Made by a program: the position numbers and the translations under genes
In this document: in pieces, positions 34,950-46,007 of the stretch
Position numbering within the stretch: position 1 is the stretch's first letter
Layout: every line of letters starts with the position of its first letter
Notes under the pieces: model-generated
Database searches by the model: none
Seen by the model: only the letters and a program-made list of their open reading frames with translations
Told to the model about the DNA's origin: nothing
DNA from: Bolinopsis microptera
Lineage: Eukaryota > Ctenophora > Tentaculata > Lobata > Bolinopsidae
Assembly: GCF_026151205.1 (NCBI RefSeq)
Contig: NC_087079.1
Location: 11,150,635-11,214,634, forward strand
DNA length: 64,000 nucleotides
Direction of reading: 5' to 3'

Positions 34950-36250
34950 TAAAAGAAAGCATTGATGATGACCTATAACCCTGTTGTCGTTAGAGCGAGA
35001 GGAGATGAAGAAGATGTTGATGGTAGTAAAAGAGTTCATTGGAATGGTCGAAGGAAAATGAAGGCTAAACCATCGAAGTGCCTGTATATCGTCTTATGAA
35101 GTGTACTGGAGGAAAGTACAGTACCTATGATGCAGAGTACTAAGCGAACAACAGGTGCCGTCCTTTATCAAGCACCAAGAAGTTCACTAGGTTGTACATG
35201 TATGTAGATCTTGAGTGAAGGAAATTTGGTCCAGGATTTAAGAAGATAGCTAGAGGACCTTTTGGAAACAAAAAGTCTATGATGAAATCACCGGGTCCTC
35301 TGTAGGAGTGGGGTTTAACCTCCTAATCATTAGTAAGATGTCTTGGGGGTTAACTGTTTTTACCTACGCATCACCATTTGTGAGTGTGCTTGGGCATTGT
35401 GTAACAGATACCTTAAGAAGTGGCTAGGGATTGTTGGCATCCTTGTCCACCACCGTACTCTACAGGAGTAGAGACCAGAAAGGATTGCAGCTGGAAAAAC
35501 ATCTGCACTGAGTACATGTCCTCCAACGTATTTAGGGACACCAACTTTTGTAACGTCTAGTGACCCCTACAGCATAAAATGTGTACTCTAACCATTAAGG
35601 ATATTGCAGACTCACAGAAAGATGTGGTCTTATTCCAAAGAGCTGAAAAGTCCGTCAGCGCCAACTTTACTTCCAAGAGTTAGTGGAGAACCTGTAGTTG
35701 GTACAACTGGCCTCGGGTTATGGGACAGATATGAGGACACAACAAGAGTGGAAACTTGCTAACCACATGGTGAGGCCCTTGATGAAGAGACACTTATTTG
35801 TTCACTTGTTGTCATAAAGCGGCAAAAACCTCTTTCTCACATGAAAATTCAAATGACATTTCACACCACGTGGAATAACGCCTGATCTATCAACATAGTC
35901 CGGTACTGTCATGCTATCCATGAAAGTGCGTCAACACTAGCAACCTAAAGCTTTGGAATATATCAGTTTCAGTAACTGTAAACTCTGCAGCATAACAAGG
36001 GACACTCAATCATAACCTCACGTTCTGCAAGGTTGCACTAAGACAGGACGTTTCAATGGCGCTATGATCCTGGTCTACGTGAAATATGAGACTGTTTCAT
36101 CACAGATTTGACGAGGTTAATTCCGACATCGCAAGGAACGAAGAGGGCACGTCGGTCTTTCACAAGGCAGGCAATAAGTCGAGAAGGTTACCCTAGCTGC
36201 TGGACCCAAAAACTCATCTAAGACCCAAAGATATTTCTTTTCAGATGACA
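34950..36250 (+). pseudogene. Decayed LINE RT thumb and C-terminal part
   Basis: Across several frames the plus strand shows KMKAKPSKCLYIV (near 35060-35090), TTGAVLYQAPRSSLG (35150-35190) and later a C-x2-C...HVLQGC knuckle-like region (36000-36040) followed by GRFNGAMI. This order resembles the region after motif C of the same RT family as the inverted piece at 31890-32960. Many stops and shifts are present. Confidence 0.35.
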
Positions 36251-36559
36251 ACGACTTAGAAGATTAATATTGATGGGAGGATGAGAGACAGAGGAACTTC
36301 GCTGCACATTGCAGCTTACACACTAAGACCTGTTGTAGTGATTATCACAGATATAGTAAAGTAGGGTTTATCTAATGAGCTGAAGTGTGGAAATGAGCAG
36401 AACTTTGCTGATCAGAGAAAGCGAAAGATCAAAAGATATCAGCAGATGACAGAAGTGATAGATTGAAATAAAAGCGGGAATTTACTTCTCATCAAAGTTC
36501 CTTATCACATAAGCATAAGGAATGTTAGAATGTTACCGTGGTGATAAGCTGGAGTTTAC

Positions 36560-36905
36560 CTCTCTGGCTAGTTTCAGATTATGATCTCTGAGTATTGCTA
36601 TTTCACCCTGCAGCTGCAGAGCATTAACATTCCTCGCTGTTGCTCCCACCTGAAAATAAATGATAATTAGTTATCTCAAAGTGTTTAAACTTTAAATGCT
36701 TCTAAAAAACATAACATAGTAACGAAAATTTGAGATAATTGGACACATTGAATTTAAACATATATAATAGCTTATCAAAATTAAAATACCGTACCTTCTC
36801 TTGAGCCAGTTTCTTCTCAACTTGCTGGGAGGCAGCAATAAGCAGCTCATCATCGTCATCACTGAAATCATCTTCCGAGGGAGTTGCATAAGTGTTCCCG
36901 TTCAT
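36560..36905 (-). CDS. ATRIP: Probable ATR-interacting protein ATRIP, first two exons
   Basis: Exon 1 (36905-36795) starts with ATG and encodes SEDDFSDDDDELLIAASQQVEKK; exon 2 (36649-36560) encodes ARNVNALQLQGEIAILRDHN. Both have clean GT/AG borders and phase 0. An acidic DDF...DD...ASQ segment resembles the RPA-binding motif near the ATRIP N-terminus, and GEIAILRD resembles the start of its coiled coil. ATRIP recruits the ATR kinase to RPA-coated single-stranded DNA. The remaining exons are not identified: the intron after exon 2 runs into decayed LINE sequence. The assignment rests on about 67 residues. Confidence 0.5.
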
Positions 36906-37756
36906 TTGGGGTATGTTGTTTTCTTTGTTTGAGCTGCCAACTGATCTGTGTGTTTACTATGATTAGAAATTTGAGTTGGTTAAATTAGACCTACGATGGG
37001 ATGATCCATTAAAAATGCAGGAAGCTGTGTGTAAGTTTAGAATATGTTTGGTTAGGAATTTAATAACAACACAATATGAACCTGCATTTTAACAAATTGA
37101 TAGGTTATTTATATCAAAACAGTATCCCTGTAAGTGTATAGAACATGTATGATGTAATTCTCCTAGATTTACCTGTTTTTGTTGTAGATGTTGTGGTTCA
37201 ATGGTAGCCTAAAGTTGTTGGACATACTACACAGCTTGCATGAAAAATGACCTTAAGTAATTAAAGTATCATCGTCATTTTCATCATTTACTGCAACTGA
37301 GATTCATAGATATTAAGATTGCATTGGTAACAAGAAAATAATTTTAAACTATGAATGACTGTATTTTCTTTGTGATCAATTTGTTAGTTCAACTAAATGT
37401 TTATGTAACAAGCATTATTTGACTTGATAAGCTGTACTACAGCAATTAGAATTATACAATACTATACAGCAGTGTCTTTTCTGGTATCTTGTTGCCCAAA
37501 ATTCTATGTATAGTAAAACAATAATCACAAAAATCATCAATAAATTAGAAACTTCAATAAATACTGTAAAAAAACTCATTATGCTGGAAACAGAAATTCA
37601 TTTTCGAGCGCTATCTCTGAGTATTTCATCACATTAGGATTGAAGGTGTCTCTGTCAGTGTATCTGATGGGTCATAGGTCTGCAATCATTGCACATCACA
37701 CATTAACTCGAATTGACAGCTTTATCCACAAAAGCAGTTTAGCTTTTAAACAATTC
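36906..37756. other. Spacer between DNAJC19 and the ATRIP-like gene
   Basis: No exon is supported. The 5' region of the ATRIP-like gene and the 3' UTR of DNAJC19 should lie here. Confidence 0.4.
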
Positions 37757-38187
37757 TCATTTGGCTTGCTTTTCTAAGTAGTCCTTTGCTTCATTTATCT
37801 TTGTAGCAATGTATGGGGATCCTCCTCGATCAGGATGATTTTGGAACATTAGTTTCTTGTGAACATCTCGGACACGTTTTATTGAGGAGCTTGACGATAA
37901 CCCTGAAGATTTATCAAATGTCATTCAATTTCCACTTCATTTGCTTTTGCAATCAACATGTTAAGATAAATTTAAATACATATCTAATTCCTAAACTTAC
38001 CTAGAATTTTTCCAGCTTCATATTTATCCATGTCGCTTTGGAAACCTCCTTTATATCTGCTATCCCCGATTAAGCCTTGTAACTGCTTTTCCATTTTAGG
38101 CCAGCTGTTTCTAATTCTTGGGCCATATCGTGTACCAATGAATCCTACTCCAAGCAAGGCAACACCTGCAGCCATAAAACTAGACAT
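37757..38187 (-). CDS. DNAJC19: Mitochondrial import J-protein DNAJC19/TIM14, two exons
   Basis: TIM14 (Pam18) is the J-domain co-chaperone of the TIM23 import motor in the inner mitochondrial membrane, where it stimulates mtHsp70. Exons 38187-38001 and 37902-37757 join in phase 1 to give 110 residues (human DNAJC19 has 116). Residues 5-20 form the N-terminal membrane segment ([17 protein letters not shown]). YKGGFQSDM and YEAGKILG match the family linker. The J domain carries the essential HPD in [12 protein letters not shown], then [14 protein letters not shown] at the C-terminus. Length, order and motifs are all typical. Confidence 0.95.
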
Positions 38188-38600
38188 GTCTATTTGAAAC
38201 TATCTGTTGTTTGTACCATAAGCTGAGTTAGTTTGATTTGTTACAGTTAGTTACAGTATTATACAGTGCGTGTGATCATCTGTCGTATCAAAACAAATTA
38301 TTTGTTACTGTGTTAATAAATTATGATATGCAAGTTTTGGTTTTTTAAAAATAAATAAACGATAAAGGTTACATCATAATTTTCAATCCTCAATTCTCAT
38401 ATTCACGTATATTAAATAAAATTATATTGTTATGTATCATATGATTTTGTAAAACATCGGTGTACCAAAAACCAGTCCCCAAATAAAATAAATAAATATT
38501 GATTTAAAAATACACGACTCAATGAGATTGATTCGTGATGAATGATAATTGTGAGACGTAACACAGCAGGCTACGTAGTTACGACTCCCTTTATAATTGT
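38188..38600. other. DNAJC19 upstream region
   Basis: No other gene is seen. The promoter of DNAJC19 should be within the first few hundred bases. Confidence 0.35.
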
Positions 38601-38941
38601 TCAAGGCATCTGTCAGGCCCTGTCATTCTTCACTTTTAAATTTATTTTTAAGGTCTAAAATGGCCAAACCTAGTGAACGATCTCTGGATAAAAGGGGGAC
38701 ATCCAAACTTGTAACTGAGCACAAAGCATCAAGTTTTTCGAGGTGGATATTAACTACATCAATGTCGAAGAGGAGATCAAAGTGTCACCCAATCTAGGTA
38801 GTGAACTAAGGAGTCCATTGGATCTTTGCAACATCACGCATCTGTGTAAAACTCTCTTGGTCGATTGAGGGTTAAAAGTCCTGCTAAACTATTTATCATC
38901 TTGTAAGGGTACACTGTGGCTTCAATGTGATAGATTTAATA
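38601..38941 (+). pseudogene. Short coding-like remnant, unidentified
   Basis: Frames here read MAKPSERSLDKRGTSKLV and, after a shift, INVEEEIKVSPNLGSEL. They look like remains of a LINE ORF1 or another mobile-element protein, but I cannot name the family. Confidence 0.25.
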
Positions 38942-39255
38942 ACGATCACCTCAAAGGAGAAACATAATGAATATTGAATAACTTAGGAATCACCCTTACA
39001 TCGGTAAAAACCTTTTATTAACTTTTATAGCAGTGGAAAGCACACTTAATTGCACTTTTACTAGTATATGTCATACTCAGGTGTACGTAGCATTTTAGTT
39101 GAATTTACAAAGTCTTTGTATGAATATCGATTACGTGTAAGAGTTAGATCATTATTATTTTAGTTGATCATTTAAATGAGGAGGGGACCTGCTAAAAGAG
39201 CAAAAATTTATTTATGATTCAGTACATGAACATTTTAATGTAATGTTAACATATC
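38942..39255 (-). repeat. Repeat X copy 2, left part
   Basis: This is the inverted counterpart of about 31575-31889. It breaks off at TTAACATAT, exactly where LINE E begins. Confidence 0.75.
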
Positions 39256-39801
39256 ATTATCTCCTTCCCTTCAGAAAAAGATAGAGAGGATGGGAAAATA
39301 GCCCTCGCAAACTCATCAGCTGTAACTTCGTCCAAAATCACTGTTAATGATGCAAAGAAAATGTTTCCGAAAGTCACAGTTACGAATATCCCAAACAACT
39401 TAATCTCCCACATTGTCTCTGAAAATCTATCAGTTCCTGACTTTCGAGAAAAGGTTAAAACCTTTATGGAATTGAAGCTTCTGGAAAAGAATCAATATGT
39501 TAAAGATTTGGTGACTAAGCATGATAGAACATTTAAAGTTGGGTATGTCAATTATGGAAGAGACTACACTACTGTTGGGATTAAAGTGTCTCCTGACATA
39601 AGGCATTTCCTGTTAAACAATCAGTCCATTTACATAGGAAATTCCAGATGTAAAGTAGTTGATAGATTTGATCTTAAACAGTGCTTCCGATGTCAGAAAC
39701 TGGGGCACATTTCATCTCAGTGCAACGAAACTGATGTTATTTGCATGTATTGTAGTGCATCACACATAACACGGGCTTGTCCCTACAAAGCAGAGGCACA
39801 T

Positions 39802-41027
39802 ATTAGGTGCGGTAAAAAAATCGAAATTATGCGGTACCGCACCCGACTATAAAGGTAAAATGTGCGGTAAGGTGCGGTAAATTTTTACCAATTATGCGGC
39901 AAATGTGCGGCGATTTTTTCGAAATTTGTGCGGGAATTGTGCGGGTTTTTTTTTGCATTTTCTCGAGGACTTTGGAAATTCTAAACGTTTAACCGCCGCT
40001 CTTATCAAAAATAGGTCTGTTTATGTGTTACTGAGGGTGTAGTTCTTTACTAAGACCATGATTGAACCTATATTGAGATTCAGTTATCTGGGAACAGTGA
40101 CTTGATCTGGTAGAGATCAGGAATCAGGATACAGTTATTTGAAGACGCCTCTTGATAGAGTCGATCAGATCCCATGCGTGATCGCAAATATGTGACACGC
40201 TTGTTGGCATTGATCGTCAGTATTTGTGAACCATTTGATCCAAGATCCATTAAGCCCACTATTATAAAGCCAACGCTGCAACGAATAAAGCTCATTACCC
40301 CTAACACCTACTTCTTCTATTATCACCTACAAATGATAACTGATACACTATAATCGAAGTACGGTAACGACGAGGGTTCCATAATGGCTTGGGTCACGGT
40401 CCCGAAAGGGCCTGGATCACGGTCCCGAAAGGGCCTGGATCACGGTCCCGAAAGGGCCTGGGTAACGGTCCCGAAAGGGCCTGGGTAACGGTCCCGAAAG
40501 GGCCTGGGTCACGGTCCCGAAAGGGCCTGAGTCACGTGGCCTAAGCATGAGTTCCAAAAGGGCCTGGGTCACGGTCCCGAAAGGGCCTGGGTCAGGGTCC
40601 CGAAAGGGCCTGGGTCTGGGTCCCGAAAGGGCCTGGGTAACGGTCCCGAAAGGGCCTGGGTCAGGGTCCCGAAAGGGCCTGGGTCACGTGGTAACTGGGT
40701 CACGTGGCCTAGGTATGAGTTCCAAAAGGGCCTGGGTCAGGGTCCCGAAAGGGCCTGGGCCAGGGTCCCGAAAGGGCCTGGGCCAGGGTCCCGAAAGGGC
40801 CTGAGTCACGGTCCTAAAAGTGCCCAACTTTTAACATATTTTGGTTTTACACTCGAAAATCTTAACGCGAAAATTTCAAAATTATGCGAAATTACGCGGA
40901 AAATGCTAGATTATGCGGAAATATGCAGATAATTACAAAATGTGCGGAAATGTGCGGAAAACAATAAATTATGCGGAAGTGTGCGGAAAACGGTAAATTG
41001 TGCGATCCCGCACCCATCGCACCTAAT
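39802..41027. mobile_element. 1226-bp non-autonomous DNA element with TGCGG sub-terminal repeats
   Basis: The ends are ATTAGGTGCGGT and, inverted, ATTAGGTGCGAT. The host codons on each side join cleanly (GCACAT then GTGTGCCC), so any target duplication is at most 2 bp (AT). Both sub-terminal regions carry many TGCGG words in the same orientation (about ten at the left, 39830-39945; about nine at the right, 40880-41005). The centre is a minisatellite. No transposase is present. The superfamily is unknown to me. Confidence 0.8.
40392..40815 (+). repeat. About 24-bp minisatellite, 14 exact CCCGAAAGGG cores
   Basis: The unit is close to GGGTCACGGTCCCGAAAGGG followed by CCT, with variants (GGTAACGG, GGTCAGGG) and two longer interruptions containing CACGTGGCCTA. 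Each core CCCGAAAGGG can fold as a GAAA-looped hairpin. Open frames across it are repeat artefacts. Confidence 0.9.
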
Positions 41028-41202
41028 GTGTGCCCATGCTACAAAGAGGTCAGAAGAAGTCACAGATGCACCAACTGCCACACTCCACTTATGAATCATA
41101 CAGAGAATCTTGTAACACCCATCACTCTGGTGCTGAAAACTGTCCCATAATAATGCTGGAGAAAGAGAGTCTTAGACAAAGAACAGAGTACTCAAAAAAC
41201 AT

Positions 41203-43188
41203 GTGAAGACTACGCTTCTTAACCTAAATGTCGGACTGTTTAACACGAGGTCACTATGTAATAAAACTGCACAAGTATTTGAGCAACTGTCTGACTCCAA
41301 TATCAATGCCTGTTTCCTGACAGAAACTTGGCTACGTAAGGGAGATACGTCAAAAATAGCGGAAATTAAAGACCTAGGCTATAATATTGTTCACCAATCT
41401 AGAGCTGGTAGAGGAGGTGGTGTCGCTATTGCCTTTAAGAAAGATCTTAGCTTCAATAAACGCCCTACAAAGACCCATAAATCCTTCGAACATGTTGAGA
41501 GTGTGCTGAAGTCAAGTTCCAATGACCTTCTTCGTTTCTGCTGTGTCTATCGATCTTGTACGGCTAAAATGTCCAAAATGACAGACTTTTTACGGGAATT
41601 TGATGAATATCTTGACAGTCTAACTCACCTTCCAGGTAGACTGATCATTGCTGGAGACTTCAATATCCATGTCGAAGACCTCACTGATCCTGATACGATA
41701 AATTTTATCCATCTCATATCAAACTATGGCCTCATCCAGCATATTTCCATTTCAACACACATTGGGGGTGGAATCTTAGACCTTGTTCTTACTAGAAGCA
41801 ATGCGTGTGATATGTTGAACATAAAAGATATAGATGTAGCTAAAACAGTAACAACATCAGATCACTACTTCGTAAATTTCTCTATTGCCTTTCCTCACCA
41901 CAAAGGAAGCAACAAAGAAGATATGGTGGGCAGAAAGATATCAGATATAGACATAAATCTTTTCAAGGAGGATCTGTTGCTATCTGACATAAATGACCCC
42001 AACAAGTTTATTGACTGCAACTCTGCCACGGAACTCTATAACAAAGAACTTCGCAGAATTCTTGATAAACATGCTCCCCTTATCTGTTTTAGCATTAATC
42101 CTGATCAAAGCAAGTGGGTGGACACAAAATGTCAAACTGCCAGAAGGAAACGAAGAAAAGCTGAACGTGACAACAGGAGACTTAAAACTGCAGATTCAAA
42201 ATTAGACTATAAAAAAGCTGTTAAGCATGCCGAGGCAGTTATAAACACCACTAGACAGCTATACTATGAAAATCGTCTGCAAAGCTGTGAGGACAATAAA
42301 AAAGATACCTACAAAATAGTCAATCAGCTGATGGATCGGGACATATCTAAAAACTTGAAGCCTAATAACAAACCTGCTGAAACTCTATGTGAGGAGATGA
42401 AAGAGTTTTTCAATGATAAAGTGGAAAAGATTTACTCTGCCATTAACAATGATACTGCAGCTGACATTCTTCTTGACCACTCTGAACCATTTCAAGGTGA
42501 AGCCTGGAGCCAATTTGAAACCATAAGCGACAATGATCTCAAAAAGATTCTTTCTGACCTTAACAAAAAAGAATGTGAAGAGGATCAATTCCTAACATTT
42601 GAAGACCAAATAAATTCAATTATCAGTTGCTGCAACATCCATCTGAGAAACCTTCGAGTTATAGGCTCAAAGCTTAACTATGATCTAAAAAGACAGCTCA
42701 TTCACTGCTTGATCTTTTCAAAACTAGACTACTGCAATGGACTCTTATACGGTTTACCTGATCTTCTAATAAAGAAACTCCAGAAGGTACAAAATTCCTG
42801 TGTTCGATTTTTGTTTGGTTGGAAAGCTATCAAAAAATGGGACAGTGTCACTCCATTCCTGAAAAAAGCCCATTTTCTTCCGATACGACAACGAATAGAG
42901 TATAAGATTGCTCTAACCGTGTTCAAATGCGTTAACAACATAGCGCCGGAGTATATCATCAAATGTATTGACATCAAAAGTCAACCTGTACGTGTACTAA
43001 GAACTGAAGAAGACTATTTCCTCCTAAATGTTCCTCCTATTTCAAACTATAGTAAAACCGAGAGAAGTTTCAGCTACTGCGGACCCTCTGTTTGGAATAA
43101 GCTTCCTTATCAATTGAGAACACTAACCGATATCGTCTTATTTAAAAAGAAACTAAAAACTCATCTCTTTGAAAACGTATTTGTATAA
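41203..43188 (+). CDS. LINE E ORF2: endonuclease with RT core deleted in frame
   Basis: The 661-residue frame begins with an APE-type endonuclease: NLNVGLFNTRSL, FLTETWL (metal-binding Glu region), GRGGGVAI, IIAGDFNIH (GDFN motif), and TSDHY near residue 225. After about residue 460 (LSDLNKKECEEDQF) it jumps straight to the C-terminal region normally after the RT thumb (LRVIGSKLNYDLKRQLIHC, LDYCNGLLYGLP, GPSVWNKLPYQLR). Fingers, palm and the YxDD/FADD box are absent, yet the frame stays open. A full CR1-like ORF2 has roughly 900-1000 residues. The protein could still have nuclease activity but cannot reverse transcribe. Confidence 0.82.
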   Translation: MKTTLLNLNVGLFNTRSLCNKTAQVFEQLSDSNINACFLTETWLRKGDTSKIAEIKDLGYNIVHQSRAGRGGGVAIAFKKDLSFNKRPTKTHKSFEHVESVLKSSSNDLLRFCCVYRSCTAKMSKMTDFLREFDEYLDSLTHLPGRLIIAGDFNIHVEDLTDPDTINFIHLISNYGLIQHISISTHIGGGILDLVLTRSNACDMLNIKDIDVAKTVTTSDHYFVNFSIAFPHHKGSNKEDMVGRKISDIDINLFKEDLLLSDINDPNKFIDCNSATELYNKELRRILDKHAPLICFSINPDQSKWVDTKCQTARRKRRKAERDNRRLKTADSKLDYKKAVKHAEAVINTTRQLYYENRLQSCEDNKKDTYKIVNQLMDRDISKNLKPNNKPAETLCEEMKEFFNDKVEKIYSAINNDTAADILLDHSEPFQGEAWSQFETISDNDLKKILSDLNKKECEEDQFLTFEDQINSIISCCNIHLRNLRVIGSKLNYDLKRQLIHCLIFSKLDYCNGLLYGLPDLLIKKLQKVQNSCVRFLFGWKAIKKWDSVTPFLKKAHFLPIRQRIEYKIALTVFKCVNNIAPEYIIKCIDIKSQPVRVLRTEEDYFLLNVPPISNYSKTERSFSYCGPSVWNKLPYQLRTLTDIVLFKKKLKTHLFENVFV

Positions 43189-43361
43189 GTATCATGTATT
43201 ACCTTTCTCATAAAATCCATACTTCATAAAAATAAGTTCTTATGTACATGTTACTCATGAGTCGCTTTAGATGGTTTGAACTGAATCTTTGGGTTTTGAG
43301 TTCTTTATGGCTATAAAGCGATGTATAAATTCCTACTTATTATTATTATTATTATTATTAT

Positions 43362-43621
43362 TATAGTACTATACTGTATTGCTATATGAAGAATAAAACA
43401 AGAAATAATGGAAATTAACATGAATCAAGATTATAAAAATAAGAAAGAATAGAAATTCAGACAATATACACATGATAATATAGCAATGACCCTATATAAA
43501 AATTCCTTTCAGTAGTAAAAATAAGTAAAAATACATTATATATGAATACATCATTAAAAATAAAATTGAATTCTTTAAACAACGGCAAAACACTAAATTA
43601 TGGGACAAATTGTAAATGCAA
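43362..43621 (-). repeat. Repeat X copy 2, right part
   Basis: This is the inverted counterpart of 31301-31575, resuming at TAGTACTATACTG after the LINE E tail and ending at TGCAAC. Confidence 0.75.
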
Positions 43622-43622
43622 C

Positions 43623-43712
43623 AATCAGGTCTTAATCTGGTTTCATCCAATAGATGTAGTAAAAGTGTGACAAAGGTCAAGAATATCCAGAAGTCTTTTC
43701 TCCCGGAGCGGT
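43623..43712 (+). pseudogene. 30-codon CR1 fragment
   Basis: It reads SGLNLVSSNRCSKSV...SFLPER, nearly the same as residues 368-398 of the CR1 RT at 23448-24821. It joins directly to the truncated start of LINE H. Confidence 0.7.
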
Positions 43713-45291
43713 ACTGGAACCCTTGGACAGTCCTTCCCAGGTGAACGTGTTAAAGCCAACAAGGTCAGTGCAATAGACCCTAAGCTCTGCATTGGTTATA
43801 GCAACGTCATCTTAGTTTGTGGGACCAACGATCTACGAGTTGAAAATGTGCAGTCACCTGGTGATATACACCAGCTGGTAGACATTCTCCACCTGAAAAT
43901 CCAGCAGATCCAGAAACTGTGCCCTAAGGCGAAGTTGTTTGTCACAGCAGTTTTACCGTCTAGACTCCCTAAGATGAATAAAAACATTATGGCATTCAAC
44001 AGCTTGGTTGATGAAATGTTGTACTCTAGCTTTAACCAGACTGTATGGCACCTTGGCCTGGTGTTGGCCACTTTTTAGACGGTAAAGGGTTGCTTGCTAT
44101 GAAACTCACGAGAAATGGTGATGAAATCCATCTCGGAGAGCTTGGTATTGCTAAATTTGTGAGATGTCTGAAACAGTGGGTGTATGTGAAGGAGAGACAG
44201 GAGAGAGTAAGACAAAGGAAGGCCACCCGACCAGTGGGAGTTTATCCCACTTGGTTTATCATGATTATGAAACTTATTAAAGATGTGTGCGACCCCTGTA
44301 GTAAATACATTAATATTGGCCAGCCACTCTTAGAATGTGAAAATTGCAGCAAAGTTGTTCATACTAAGTGCTTCAGATCCGCGAAATTTACAAGCAAAAA
44401 CGGTCTATGGATGTGCAGTGATTGCTGTAGTACAATAGAAGATAGGTATTGCCCATTTCCAAGCAGCCAAAGATATGATGATTCAGATAAATTCTATGAT
44501 ACAAACAACCAGGAAGATGTCACCATAGCTAAATTCTCTTCAATACTTGAAGACTGTAAGCGTTACACAAAACAAGAACTAGCAAACTCAATCAGCAAAC
44601 TTTTTCCTGAGAAAAATAAAAATTCTGCTTATCTGCCCGCTCTGTTTTGCAATATAGATGGGTTTGCTAGTAATTTTGACAGCTTTTTAATAGAACATAA
44701 GACCCTCCCGTGTAATTTTGATGTCATTGGATTGGCTGAGACCAACATCGATCCAAGCCAACAAGGCTTATACCAAATCCCCTCCTATACAACATTTTGT
44801 CAGGTACCATTCCCTGATAAGAAAAAAGGAACAGGAGTATCCTTATATGTCTCTGATCGCCTGAATGCTGTAGTAATCGAAAATCTATCTCACTGTACAA
44901 AAGATATTGAGTGCTTATTTGTTGAAATTACTCTTAGCTCGGGTGATAAACTGACATATGGGGTTGCTTATCGTCCTCCAAATGGCTGTAGTGAGACCTT
45001 TTGTCAAACTCTTGAGGATATATCTAAGCAGTTGGCTGGTAAAAAGTTCCATATTCTTGGCGATTTTAACTCTAACCTCCTCAATGTACAAACCTCCAGC
45101 CAGCTATTTGAGGACACGTTACTTCGTAACAATATGTATCCTACTATATCACTTGCTACCCACTTCCGTCCTAACTGTAAAAACTCATGTATTGACAATA
45201 TCCTCACATCAGAGATAGATCATGTACTTCTCTCCGGTGTATTGAATGATAGGATTGGTGACCATGCCTTTATATTCACCTTCACGTCAGT
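43713..45291 (+). pseudogene. LINE H piece 1: SGNH tail of ORF1, PHD and endonuclease of ORF2
   Basis: From 43713 the sequence follows ORF1 of LINE A from after its GDSN box: SFPGERVKA, VCGTNDLR (GxND box), then LPSRLPKMNKNIM. A frameshift near 44045 moves to the frame with EIHLGELGIAKF (D/ExxH box). This frame runs without a stop into ORF2: IMIMKLIKDVC, a C4HC3 PHD-like finger, then the endonuclease (NIDGFASNFD, LAETNID, GDFNSN, GDHAF). It stops at 45291, where LINE A is inserted, and continues at 52102. ORF1 and ORF2 being in one frame differs from LINEs A and B. Confidence 0.8.
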
Positions 45292-46007
45292 TAAACAAAA
45301 AATTTCAGTTAAACAAAAATTTCAATTTTATGCCATTTATTACAGATTAAACAAGTTTACAATAAATCAATTTGATATTTAACGGAATCCTAATTCAATG
45401 TGCAGTATGGTTGTCACTCTTTAAATAGATTAGATATAGGTTGACGGGGCAAAGGAGTGTGCGTGCTGTTCGCTATTGCTCACACCAAACGGCAACCTAG
45501 TAAATGTTTTGTATGAACACCGGTCTCCATCACGACACAAAATTAGGATTGTAGAATTTATTGTATAACTATTAGTGCAGTGGAGGTAGCGGTGTGGTGC
45601 ATTAATAGAGTGACAACCTACTGATTTAGAGTTGTTTTTAAGTGAGCATAATGGGTGTATTTTTGGATCTAATGGCAACTTTAAAATTTGTTCTTTTAAT
45701 CATTTATTAAATATCAGTTTAAAAATATATAAATCTGGAATCTGTTCACTCTGTGAACCAGTCCTATAAAAATTTCAAAAACCCTCCTAAATTAAATATT
45801 AAAAACGTCTCAGTAATGGAAATAGTCATACAATTAAGAAATTATCCAAATTCTTAATATCTACCTAAGAGAAAAATACCTACCTAAGTCAATTTCTACC
45901 TGTAATACACTAAATATTAGGTTAAATACATAGGTGGTGGAGTCAGCACACATTTACAAAAATCAAAATTGTTTAATAGGAGGAGCCTGTGGGCCGAGAT
46001 CACTGGA

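Larger units (their letters stand above)
39361..41150 (+). pseudogene. LINE E ORF1 (zinc-knuckle protein) split by a DNA element
   Basis: The frame from about 39270 (ATG at 39361) reads KVTVTNIPNNL at the start and has CCHC knuckles: CFRCQKLGHISSQC (about residues 120-133), then CMYCSASHITRAC. At 39801 it is broken by a 1226-bp element; at 41028 it resumes in the same codon frame with VCPCYKEV and more Cys/His pairs (CTNCH), ending with TAA at 41148-41150. Removing the insertion leaves the reading frame intact, so the interruption is clean. Confidence 0.8.
39256..43362 (+). mobile_element. LINE E, inserted in repeat X
   Basis: The element lies between the two halves of repeat X copy 2. The uninterrupted copy at 31.3 kb shows the pre-insertion sequence around TATTATAGTACTATA. 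The 3' end is an (ATT)n tail at about 43338-43362, typical of some CR1/L2-like LINEs. It holds an ORF1 with zinc knuckles and a deleted ORF2, and a DNA element is nested in ORF1. The 5' end is probably truncated. Confidence 0.75.

Noticed and set aside
40547-40804. 85-codon frame rich in KGPGSGSRKGLG
   Set aside because: It is a translation of the minisatellite, not a gene.
40392-40815. CRISPR-like array
   Set aside because: The units are contiguous minisatellite copies without unique spacers, in a eukaryotic context.
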